Virus record (IMG/VR): IMGVR_UViG_3300034522_000055
Span: 1 to 22,130 of that record
Origin: a virus
Length of the DNA stretch: 22,130 bases
Direction: 5' to 3' (one strand)
Under the pieces are notes generated by a model. That model had not been told where the DNA came from. It did no database searches and saw only the letters and a program-made list of their open reading frames with translations. Position 1 is the first letter of the stretch; each line of letters opens with the position of its first letter. Both the position numbers and the translations under genes were made by a program. Below are positions 5,559 through 12,331 of the stretch, piece by piece.

Positions 5559-7149
5559 CTTCAACCTCTTCAACGAGATCGTCGTGGACAACTTCGCCGG
5601 TGGCGGTGGGGCGTCTACCGGGATCGAGATGGCACTGGGCCGTAGCCCGGAGATCGCCATCAACCACGACCCCGATGCGATCTCCATGCACACCGTCAAC
5701 CACCCCTACACCGAGCATTACTGCGAATCAGTATGGGATATCGTGCCGCGCGATGTGGTGGCCGGCCGTCCTGTTGGGCTGGTCTGGCTGTCTCCTGACT
5801 GCAAGCACTTCTCCAAGGCCAAGGGTTCGACCCCGGTCAGCAAGAAGATCCGGGGGCTGGCGTGGGTCACTCTACGCTGGGCTGCGACAGTTCGCCCCCG
5901 GGTGATCATGCTGGAGAACGTCGAGGAGTTTCAGACCTGGGGGCCACTGCTGCTCGACTCTGAGGGCAACGCCCGCCCTGACCCAGCCAAGAAGGGCCGC
6001 ACATTCAACAGCTTCATCAACGCCCTGCGCCGCCAGGGCTACAAGGTAGAGTGGCGGGAACTGCGCGCCTGCGACTACGGCACCCCCACCATCCGCAAGC
6101 GCCTGTTTCTGATTGCCCGCCGGGATGGCGCCCCCATCGTGTGGCCCAAGCCGACCCATGGCGATCCCGCCAGTGCCGAGGTGAGAGCGGGCAAGCTGCA
6201 GCCGTGGCCAACCGCTGCCGATGTGATCGACTGGTCGATCCCGTGCCCCTGTATCTTCCTTACCCAGGAAGAGGCCAAAGCCCAGGGGCTCAACGTTAAG
6301 CGACCACTGGCTGAGGCCACGATGCGCCGGATTGCCAAGGGGGTGGAGCGTTTTGTCATCAATGCCGCCGCGCCGTTCATTGTGAACACTCGGAATGGGG
6401 AGCGCGAGGGGCAGCAACCCCGGGTCCGTGGTGTAGATCTGCCACTTTGGACTGTTACGGCGCAAGGGTCGCAAGGGGCTATTTGCGTTCCGACACTTGC
6501 CCCCTTCATCACCGAGTTCGCCAACGCCAGCAATCAGCGCAACATGCCGGCAGATGAGCCGCTTCGCACCATCTGCGCCCAGGTGAAGGGCGGTCACTTT
6601 GCCCTGGTGTCTGCCTTCCTGGCCAAGCATTACACAGGCGTCGTGGGTGCCGAGCTGACCCAGCCGCTGCCGACCGTGACCACCGTTGACCACAATGCGC
6701 TGGTTACCAGCCACCTGGTAAAACTGCGTGGCACCTGCCAGCACGGCCAGCCGGTAACTGAGCCCATGCCCACCGTCACCGCCGGCGGGCTGCATATCGG
6801 TGAGGTTCGGGCCTTCCTGCTCAAGTATTACGGCACCGACTCAACCATCCCATGCTCTGAGCCACTGCATACCGTGACCACCCGGGACCGATTCGGTCTG
6901 GTCACCGTGCGCGGCGAGGATTACCAGGTTGTCGATATCGGCATGCGGATGCTGGAGCCCCATGAGCTGTTCGCAGCGCAGGGGTTCCCCGCCGATTACG
7001 TGATCGACCACGACGCCACCGGCAAGAAGTTCACCAAAACCGCGCAAGTTGCCCGCTGCGGCAATGCCGTGTGCCCGCCACTGGCTGCTGCCCTAGTGCG
7101 CGCCAACTTGCCTGAGATGTGCGCAGATGCGCAGGAGGTGGCGGCATGA
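5551..7149 (+). CDS. C5-cytosine DNA methyltransferase with a repeated central region
   Basis: A 532-aa enzyme expected to methylate cytosine at C5 using SAM. Motif I is FAGGGGAS (residues 15-22). The catalytic Cys is Cys84 in SPDCKHFS (PDC in place of the more common PC). ENV is at 122-124, the GTPTIRKRLFLIARR block is motif VIII, and the final motif GNAVCPPLAAALV comes near the end. ATG 5551 is chosen because the homology starts there; the longer open frame upstream is inside the previous gene. At residues 296-450, where the target-recognition part is expected, the motif PLxTVTT recurs about every 33-39 residues (near 298, 337, 372, 405 and 438). Orphan phage methyltransferases like this usually protect phage DNA from host restriction. 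No cognate nuclease gene is seen nearby. Confidence 0.93.
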   Translation: MSNFNLFNEIVVDNFAGGGGASTGIEMALGRSPEIAINHDPDAISMHTVNHPYTEHYCESVWDIVPRDVVAGRPVGLVWLSPDCKHFSKAKGSTPVSKKIRGLAWVTLRWAATVRPRVIMLENVEEFQTWGPLLLDSEGNARPDPAKKGRTFNSFINALRRQGYKVEWRELRACDYGTPTIRKRLFLIARRDGAPIVWPKPTHGDPASAEVRAGKLQPWPTAADVIDWSIPCPCIFLTQEEAKAQGLNVKRPLAEATMRRIAKGVERFVINAAAPFIVNTRNGEREGQQPRVRGVDLPLWTVTAQGSQGAICVPTLAPFITEFANASNQRNMPADEPLRTICAQVKGGHFALVSAFLAKHYTGVVGAELTQPLPTVTTVDHNALVTSHLVKLRGTCQHGQPVTEPMPTVTAGGLHIGEVRAFLLKYYGTDSTIPCSEPLHTVTTRDRFGLVTVRGEDYQVVDIGMRMLEPHELFAAQGFPADYVIDHDATGKKFTKTAQVARCGNAVCPPLAAALVRANLPEMCADAQEVAA

Positions 7150-7190
7150 AAAGACACACCATCACGACTCCGGGTAAAAATCTCCAATGA
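7146..7190 (+). CDS. 14-aa leader peptide coupled to the rep gene
   Basis: A 15-codon frame (MKRHTITTPGKNLQ) has a perfect AGGAGG (7133-7138) 7 bases before its ATG. Its start overlaps the methyltransferase stop (ATGA), and its stop overlaps the gpA start (ATGA). The gpA gene has no good ribosome site of its own just upstream, so reinitiation after this leader is the likely way gpA is made. Very short frames can occur by chance, so expression is not certain. Confidence 0.45.
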   Translation: MKRHTITTPGKNLQ

Positions 7191-9520
7191 CCAACCAGAA
7201 CAACACAGGGCCAGCCGCCGAGGCTGGCCATCTTGGTTTTGCCATCAGCCGTCTGCCGACGCCAAAGCGCAACCAGCTGCCGCTATCCAAGAAGACCCTC
7301 AAGGCCCGTATCGATGCCCTCGCCAATGCCATGCCAGGCACCAAGCTGGAGGCCGCCTTTGTCGGTGCCCATGGTGAATCCGATCTGGTCTGGGCGGTGC
7401 AGCTGCTCGATGGCCTCTCCATGCAGTTCACCCAGGTGCTGTTCAAGCAGTACGTGCGCCGCCGCAAAGATGGCACTGCCCGCAACTGCCGCAGCGCCAA
7501 CATCTGGCTGCGGGAACGGGTGAAGTGGGTTCGCTCTCTGGTGATGGCGCTGCCGGTCGATGCCCACCACTTGCGCGATGATGACGGCCGCAAGCGGGTC
7601 GCCCACCAGTTCGCCAACCAGACGGCCGCTATCTGGAAGAACATCGAGCAGAACTCCGCCGCCGGTGAGCTGGATCTGATGGAGACATGGGAAGCCATCA
7701 AGCAGCCTGCCGACCAGTGGGGGTTCGTCGGCCAGATGCCGGAGTTCAAAACCAGAGAGGCGCGGGATAACTGGATCCTGGGCGTGATGGTGCGCCTGCT
7801 ATCTGCCAAGTGGTGGGAAAGGCGCATCAACCGCTGCTGGGATCGACTGCAAGAGCACATCGCCATTCTGCTGGGCAAGGTGCGCAAGGGGGTCTCTGCC
7901 TACGTCTCGAACGCCACCATGAAGGTGGTACGCGAGCGCAAGCGGGCCATGATGCGCTGGCTGGCCGAGTCGGAGGTGATGAACGAGCAGCACGACCTGG
8001 TTATCTCGATGAAAGATTGCTGGGAAGCCAGCATCTCCAACCCGGTCAACCGTCGCAACGAGATGATGACCCGCATGCGCGGGTTTGAAGACTACGCCGA
8101 GCAACAGGGCCATGTGGGGGTGTTCTTCACCTGGACGGCGCCGAGCCGCTTTCACACCTGGAAGACCGGCCGCAACGGCAAGACCATCGAAAACGACAAG
8201 TACCAGGGCGCCACCCCGCGCGACACCTGCGCCTATCTGGCCAAGCTGTGGAGCCTGACCCGCGCCTCACTCAAGCGCAATGAGTTACCTGTCTACGGCT
8301 TTCGGGTATGCGAGCCTCACCATGACGGCACCCCGCACTGGCACATGCTGCTATTTATGCGCCCGTCAGACCGCAATGCGGTGATCAGCACCCTGCAGCA
8401 CTACGCGCTGACAGACGACAAGGACGAGCTGGTGCGGGTCCCCATGGCTGCCCCCACCTTTACCGATATCACGCCCCGGTTCGACTGGAAGATGATCGAC
8501 CCAGCCAAGGGCGATGCAACCGGCTATCTCGCCAAGTACATCGCCAAGAACATCGATGGCGCCTATGTCGGTGACGACGAAGAGGCTAACACCCCAGCCG
8601 ACCAAGGCGCGCTGCATGCGTGCGCATGGGCCAGTTGGTGGGGGATCCGCACCTTCCAGCAGATTGGCGGCGCACCTGTCGGGGTATGGCGCGAGCTGCG
8701 CCGCATCAGCAACGCCAAGAAGAACGGCGATCTGGTGGGGCCACCCAAGCCCGTGCTGCAAGACCCGCGCTTTGAGGCGGCCCGCTATGCCGCCGATAAC
8801 GCCATCTTTCGCTGCTACCTCGAAGCCATGGGCGGCGCACTGGCCACCCGTGCCGAGCACCCCATCAAGCTGGCCCACCTCATCGAAGAGCAGGCCAACA
8901 GCTACGGCGAAGACATCAAGCGCCTGATGGGGTTGCACACCGCTCGCCTGGGTATCAAGACCCGCCTGCAAGGGTGGGAAGTTGTGCCAGCAGGCACCTT
9001 TGAGGCCGCCAAGGCCGCCGGGGCTTCGGTGGGGGGTGTTGGGGTTAAGACGGGCGACAGCCCGGCACCTTGGAGCTCTGACAATAACTGTACGCAGCCG
9101 GATCCTGAGGCATTCGCGGATCAGTTGATGGCAGAGCAATGGGGTTTATCTCCCTTCTCCATCGGGCGTTTACGGGCAGGATCCAGCGTCAGCGCGGACG
9201 GCTTCACCCTCTGGCTGGAGAACGGCCAGGTGCAGTCGAGCAGGGCGATCCCGAACGAGCCGGATTGGCAGCCAGAAGGCCAGCAGTCAGACGAACAGGG
9301 CCAGCCGGATGAGTACGCGATACCGGACGGGGACCAGGACTGGCCGACGCTGGTTGAGCTGTGCGGCAAGGTCTACCAGGCGCAGGGCCACGCCGGGGCG
9401 CACCGCTGGATAGAGATGCTGCCGCAGCCCTATCAGTCCGAGATGTGGCGCGTGCTGGAAGGGCTGGATACGCCGGAGTGGATGCAGGAGCAGAACGACT
9501 ACAGCGAGGAGTGGGCATGA
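7187..9520 (+). CDS. A: Rolling-circle replication initiator gpA (HUH endonuclease)
   Basis: A 777-aa protein, close in length to P2 gpA. It nicks the origin and stays bound to the 5' end to start rolling-circle replication. The HUH motif is HHDGTPHWH at residues 378-386. The catalytic tyrosine pair is Tyr447 and Tyr451 in YLAKYIAKNIDG; P2 gpA has the same two-Tyr arrangement. The first 370 residues hold basic helical segments. The part after about residue 600 is acidic and Gln/Pro-rich, and probably variable. Its start is coupled to the 14-codon leader. In P2 the origin lies inside the A gene; I could not place it here from sequence alone. Confidence 0.93.
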   Translation: MTNQNNTGPAAEAGHLGFAISRLPTPKRNQLPLSKKTLKARIDALANAMPGTKLEAAFVGAHGESDLVWAVQLLDGLSMQFTQVLFKQYVRRRKDGTARNCRSANIWLRERVKWVRSLVMALPVDAHHLRDDDGRKRVAHQFANQTAAIWKNIEQNSAAGELDLMETWEAIKQPADQWGFVGQMPEFKTREARDNWILGVMVRLLSAKWWERRINRCWDRLQEHIAILLGKVRKGVSAYVSNATMKVVRERKRAMMRWLAESEVMNEQHDLVISMKDCWEASISNPVNRRNEMMTRMRGFEDYAEQQGHVGVFFTWTAPSRFHTWKTGRNGKTIENDKYQGATPRDTCAYLAKLWSLTRASLKRNELPVYGFRVCEPHHDGTPHWHMLLFMRPSDRNAVISTLQHYALTDDKDELVRVPMAAPTFTDITPRFDWKMIDPAKGDATGYLAKYIAKNIDGAYVGDDEEANTPADQGALHACAWASWWGIRTFQQIGGAPVGVWRELRRISNAKKNGDLVGPPKPVLQDPRFEAARYAADNAIFRCYLEAMGGALATRAEHPIKLAHLIEEQANSYGEDIKRLMGLHTARLGIKTRLQGWEVVPAGTFEAAKAAGASVGGVGVKTGDSPAPWSSDNNCTQPDPEAFADQLMAEQWGLSPFSIGRLRAGSSVSADGFTLWLENGQVQSSRAIPNEPDWQPEGQQSDEQGQPDEYAIPDGDQDWPTLVELCGKVYQAQGHAGAHRWIEMLPQPYQSEMWRVLEGLDTPEWMQEQNDYSEEWA

Positions 9521-10020
9521 ACATGAGTAGCAAACAGACCGTCAGCCGCGAAGAGTATCGCCGCCTGGATAATCGGGTGACCTGCATCCTGCAGCAGCGC
9601 TGGCCAGCCAACGAGATCAGCCAGTGGGTGGGGATGCTCAAGGGCAAACAGCAGGCCGTGGCCTGCGCCATTCTGCGCCGCCGCCATCCTCACGCCGCGA
9701 AACTGGCCCTGCCGGCCATCGCCACAGAGGTGCCAAACCCATATCAGGCCAAGGCCCATCGCCCCACCGTGCCGGTGCACTCCGCTGATGGCCGCCCTAT
9801 TGGCCGCCGCCATATCGTGGGTGGACGGCCCCCCGTGGCCATAGACCAGAGCGGCACCATCCGGTGCGCCGTCACCGGCCGCACCCTCTTTATCGCACCG
9901 GGCAGTGCCATCGACCGCGCCAATCCGGGCGCCGCCGAACGGCTCAACCCTATTTATCAGCCAGCCCTGTACCAGGTAGTGGCTGACCACCGTCAAATCG
10001 AGACAGGAGCTCAATCATGA
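9517..10020 (+). CDS. Unknown 167-aa protein
   Basis: Starts by overlap with the gpA stop (ATG 9517). The N-terminal half is helical (EEYRRLDNRVTCILQQRW, then ISQWVGMLKGKQQAVACAIL). The second half is Pro/Arg-rich with a strand-like segment (GTIRCAVTGRTLFIAPGS). No catalytic motif. It probably belongs to the phage-specific genes that follow gpA in P2-like genomes. Not recognised further. Confidence 0.65.
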   Translation: MNMSSKQTVSREEYRRLDNRVTCILQQRWPANEISQWVGMLKGKQQAVACAILRRRHPHAAKLALPAIATEVPNPYQAKAHRPTVPVHSADGRPIGRRHIVGGRPPVAIDQSGTIRCAVTGRTLFIAPGSAIDRANPGAAERLNPIYQPALYQVVADHRQIETGAQS

Positions 10021-10253
10021 GAGACCCCCGCAAACATCCGGTACCGGGTGATGTGATCACCAGATTCGGTAGTACCAGGGAAGTGACAGCCATCAAGCAG
10101 AACGACCGCGGCACGGTGACCCATGTGCTATACGAACACCCTGGTCAGACGCATCTCGAGCAGGCGAAGGAGGCAACCATCTCCAGCTGGCGGGCATGGG
10201 CCAAAGAGGATGCCATGGTGTTAAGGGAGGGCACGGCATGCACCACGAACTGA
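10017..10253 (+). CDS. Unknown 78-aa protein, SH3-like pattern
   Basis: Starts by ATGA overlap at 10017. The sequence (HPVPGDVITRFGSTREVTAI, then THVLYEHP) has the alternating strands and the PGDVI turn of small SH3/KOW-like barrels, but no specific family is recognised. Its last 16 bases overlap the next gene, which has its own ribosome site inside this one. Confidence 0.6.
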   Translation: MRDPRKHPVPGDVITRFGSTREVTAIKQNDRGTVTHVLYEHPGQTHLEQAKEATISSWRAWAKEDAMVLREGTACTTN

Positions 10254-10474
10254 AAATCCTGCCGCGCTACTTCCAGCCGGTACTGGACGGCGCCAAGCCG
10301 TTCGAGATCCGCGACAACTCTGATCGCAACTTTCAAGAGGGTGACACCGTCACCCTCAACGAGTGGGACGGAAAACGCTACACAAGCCGCCGCGTCACAC
10401 GCCAGATCACCTTTATCACAGACTACGCCCAGCAGCAGGGCTTTGTGGTGTTCGGGATGAAGGAGGGAGCATGA
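10238..10474 (+). CDS. DUF3850-like (ASCH/PUA-fold) protein
   Basis: A 78-aa protein starting MHHELKILPRYFQPVLDGAK. The order of motifs (HELKILPRYFQPVLDG, KPFEIRDNSDRNFQEGDTV, LNEWDG, then an ITFITDY segment and GFVVFGM) is typical of the DUF3850 family, which belongs to the ASCH/PUA-like fold group and is thought to bind RNA or modified nucleotides. It is common in phages and has no settled function. ATG 10238 has GGGAGGG about 7 bases upstream. Its stop overlaps the next start. Confidence 0.85.
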   Translation: MHHELKILPRYFQPVLDGAKPFEIRDNSDRNFQEGDTVTLNEWDGKRYTSRRVTRQITFITDYAQQQGFVVFGMKEGA

Positions 10475-10803
10475 CCACCGCCACCAAACGCAAGCAGGAC
10501 CAACGGGCCAGGCAAGCCGCTCTCGGCATCAAGCGGGTGGAAGTGGCGCTTTCCGAACGGGAGCGCCAACAGCTGGAAACCCTGCGCATTGCTAGGGCTG
10601 GCAGCGGTGAGCCCTACTCCGCCGACGAGTACATCAGCACCCTGATCCGGCTGGACTGGGAGCGCTGGCTGGAACAGGAAGCCGAGCTGAATCAGCAGAT
10701 CTGCCCGAACTGCGACTGCGCATTGCCAGAAGGGTGCGGCGGAACATTCAAGGGAGAGGCAGAGTGCTGGCTCACCCAAGGCGACAAGACGATAGCCTTG
10801 TAA
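10471..10803 (+). CDS. Small protein with helical/RHH-like N-part and Cys cluster
   Basis: A 110-aa protein starting by ATGA overlap. Residues about 20-50 (IKRVEVALSERERQQLETLR) resemble the strand-helix start of a ribbon-helix-helix DNA-binding domain. The C-terminal part has CPNCDC followed by two more Cys (GCGG and ECW), a possible zinc site. It is the last gene of the early operon and lies just before the inverted repeat at 10821. A small DNA-binding regulator is plausible but not established. Confidence 0.65.
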   Translation: MTTATKRKQDQRARQAALGIKRVEVALSERERQQLETLRIARAGSGEPYSADEYISTLIRLDWERWLEQEAELNQQICPNCDCALPEGCGGTFKGEAECWLTQGDKTIAL

Positions 10804-10820
10804 TGTCAGAGATAAGAAAT

Positions 10821-10855
10821 TGTGTCCGGTCACGCCAGAATCGTGACCGGACACA
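10821..10855. repeat. Perfect 13-bp inverted repeat with 9-base loop
   Basis: TGTGTCCGGTCAC (10821-10833) and GTGACCGGACACA (10843-10855) are exact reverse complements. It lies 18 bases after the last early gene. It could end the early transcript (followed only by a weak TTTAT), bind a regulator, or be a leftover end of an IS21-type element, since the TGT...ACA outline and the related TTGTGACCGAG (10874-10884) would suit that. None of these is proven. Confidence 0.6.
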
Positions 10856-11046
10856 TTTATGTCGGGTGCAATATTGTGACCGAGAGGGTCAACCAATGCT
10901 GGCGGGAACAAGATTGAAAGGATCTGACGGAAAGTGAAGGATCGCAAAAAGGATCCGAAAAGCCGCACGCGGCCAGTGCTGGCGCGGGGAGCCGTTCCCC
11001 TCCCCCAGTCGTTCACCTGCATGATTTTTCACACATAAAGCGGGCA

Positions 11047-11065
11047 GGCGAGGCGGGGCTTCAAC
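11047..11065. other. cos: cos site (cohesive end) of P2 type
   Basis: GGCGAGGCGGGG (11047-11058) is identical to the first 12 bases of the 19-base P2 cohesive end as I remember it, and a matching ACTGCGCGC follows (11064-11072). The middle (CTTCA) differs. The location, between the replication genes and Q/P, is where P2 has cos. Terminase P and M encoded here would cut it during packaging. Confidence 0.82.
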
Positions 11066-11209
11066 TGCGCGCGCTGGGTGCTGGCAGGGGTCGGCAGGCT
11101 GCGCATGCCGCTCTGGGGTGATGCTTGAGGCTCAGGGAGTGTGTCGGGAGCGGTTAGCGGGTCGATACCGTAGCGGCGCGCTCAGGCCGCCAGATGAGAG
11201 GCAAAACAA

Positions 11210-11234
11210 AGCCCCCTCGGTGAGGGGGCTTTTA
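11210..11234. terminator. Strong bidirectional terminator
   Basis: AGCCCCCTC (11210-11218) and GAGGGGGCT (11222-11230) form a perfect 9-bp stem with a 3-base loop. It is followed by TTTTAT on the + strand and by TTTGTTTT when read leftward. The leftward reading ends the P-Q transcript, whose last stop is at 11288. Confidence 0.85.
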
Positions 11235-11287
11235 TGACACCGTGAACATACACAAACACCAGATGTTCGATGTAACTATAACCTCGC

Positions 11288-12331
11288 CTATTCGGCCTGC
11301 CCTGTCAGATCTGACAGTCGGTAGGGATTGAACCGGATCACCTCCTCCCCCGCCCAGTCATTGAGCGCCAGCAGGCTGGCCTTGATGCTGTCTATCTCGT
11401 TGATGTCGAACACCTGGGCGGCCTTGGTCACATCGCCAAAGCCGCCGGTGCTGTTGGGCATGACTCCCATCAACTGGGGCGGTACCCGGTGGGCGGCCAA
11501 CTGGTCATCCCGGCTCACGTTCTTGATGCTCAGGAAATCATCCTTGGCGGCCACCTCGGCCACCGGGATCAGCTTGACCCCGTCCTTGCTGCCGTTCGGG
11601 GTATAAAGCAACAGGTTGCGGAAGTTGCCGGGGCCCTTGCTCTGGCGCAGCGCCTCTTTGAGCTTGGTGATGTCCGCCTCGTTCTGCACCGCATCGGTGA
11701 TGTGCATGATGAAGCCAGCGTGGCTGCCGTTCTCGTAGTAGCGGCGACGGAACAGGGTGGCCGACTCGTTGAGCAGGGTCGAGTTGAGACCGCCGACATA
11801 GTCGGGGATGCCGTAGATCTCCTGGTTGATGTCAGCCTCCATCACATGGCCCACGCGCCCAGCAGGCAACGCCAGCTCCTGCCCGGGCTGGGCAATCCAC
11901 CAATACTGGTTCAGATCCAGCGCTCGCCGGGTGTACTTGGCGCGCAGGTGGTCATAGCGCAGCACCCCGCCGATCCGGTTTTGCACCGCCTGCAGGTAGC
12001 CGTTACCGAAGATGAGATAGTCCAGCGCCAGCCCGGTGAAGCCGGACAGACTCAGTTTCGGGTGCGGGATGAAGCAGGAGCGCAGGATGTTGCGCTTCAC
12101 CTGAATGGCGGAGGCGTGATGCACACCGGCCCGATAGACCCGGGATAGCCCATTGAGGGAGAGGGGCGGCTCGTACCAGCGGCCATTGTGCATGGCCTCC
12201 AGGTAATCGAACACCTCCCGCTGACTGAGCACGGGCACCGGCTCGCCAAAGCTGAACGCCTCGATGGCCTCGCCGGGTTGCTGGGTCGCCGTCACCGGCG
12301 AGGTATGGCGCTGCTGGCGGCGCTTTCTCAT
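11288..12331 (-). CDS. Q: Portal protein gpQ
   Basis: A 347-aa portal subunit, close to the P2 gpQ length of 344. The dodecameric ring at the capsid vertex is the channel for DNA entry and the joint to the tail. Typical segments are SFGEPVPVLSQREVFDYLEA near the start, a middle with YLIFGNGYLQ and AGRVGHV, and a C-terminal region with NSTGGFGDVTKAAQVFDINE. It is the second gene of the leftward P-Q operon. Its ATG at 12331 overlaps the end of P by 4 bases, and transcription ends at 11210-11234. Confidence 0.95.
   Translation of the reverse strand: MRKRRQQRHTSPVTATQQPGEAIEAFSFGEPVPVLSQREVFDYLEAMHNGRWYEPPLSLNGLSRVYRAGVHHASAIQVKRNILRSCFIPHPKLSLSGFTGLALDYLIFGNGYLQAVQNRIGGVLRYDHLRAKYTRRALDLNQYWWIAQPGQELALPAGRVGHVMEADINQEIYGIPDYVGGLNSTLLNESATLFRRRYYENGSHAGFIMHITDAVQNEADITKLKEALRQSKGPGNFRNLLLYTPNGSKDGVKLIPVAEVAAKDDFLSIKNVSRDDQLAAHRVPPQLMGVMPNSTGGFGDVTKAAQVFDINEIDSIKASLLALNDWAGEEVIRFNPYRLSDLTGQAE

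Larger units (their letters stand above)
10804..11287. other. Non-coding hub with cos, inverted repeat and terminator
   Basis: There is no convincing gene in these 484 bases. The stretch holds a perfect 13-bp inverted repeat (10821-10855), three AAGGATC copies (10918, 10937 and 10949), a small GGGGA/TCCCC hairpin (10986-11000), the cos site (11047-11065) and the terminator (11210-11234). This matches the place of cos in P2, between the replication genes and portal gene Q. Confidence 0.7.

Noticed and set aside
5872-6795. A 307-aa minus-strand frame inside the methyltransferase
   Set aside because: It is antisense to a well-supported C5 methyltransferase. Composition and lack of motifs point to a shadow frame.
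5551-7149. Restriction-modification system
   Set aside because: No endonuclease gene lies next to the methyltransferase; all neighbours are small phage genes or gpA, so it is treated as an orphan enzyme.
10734-10937. A 67-codon + strand frame over the inverted repeat
   Set aside because: It overlaps the end of the 110-aa gene and the 13-bp inverted repeat, and has no ribosome site.
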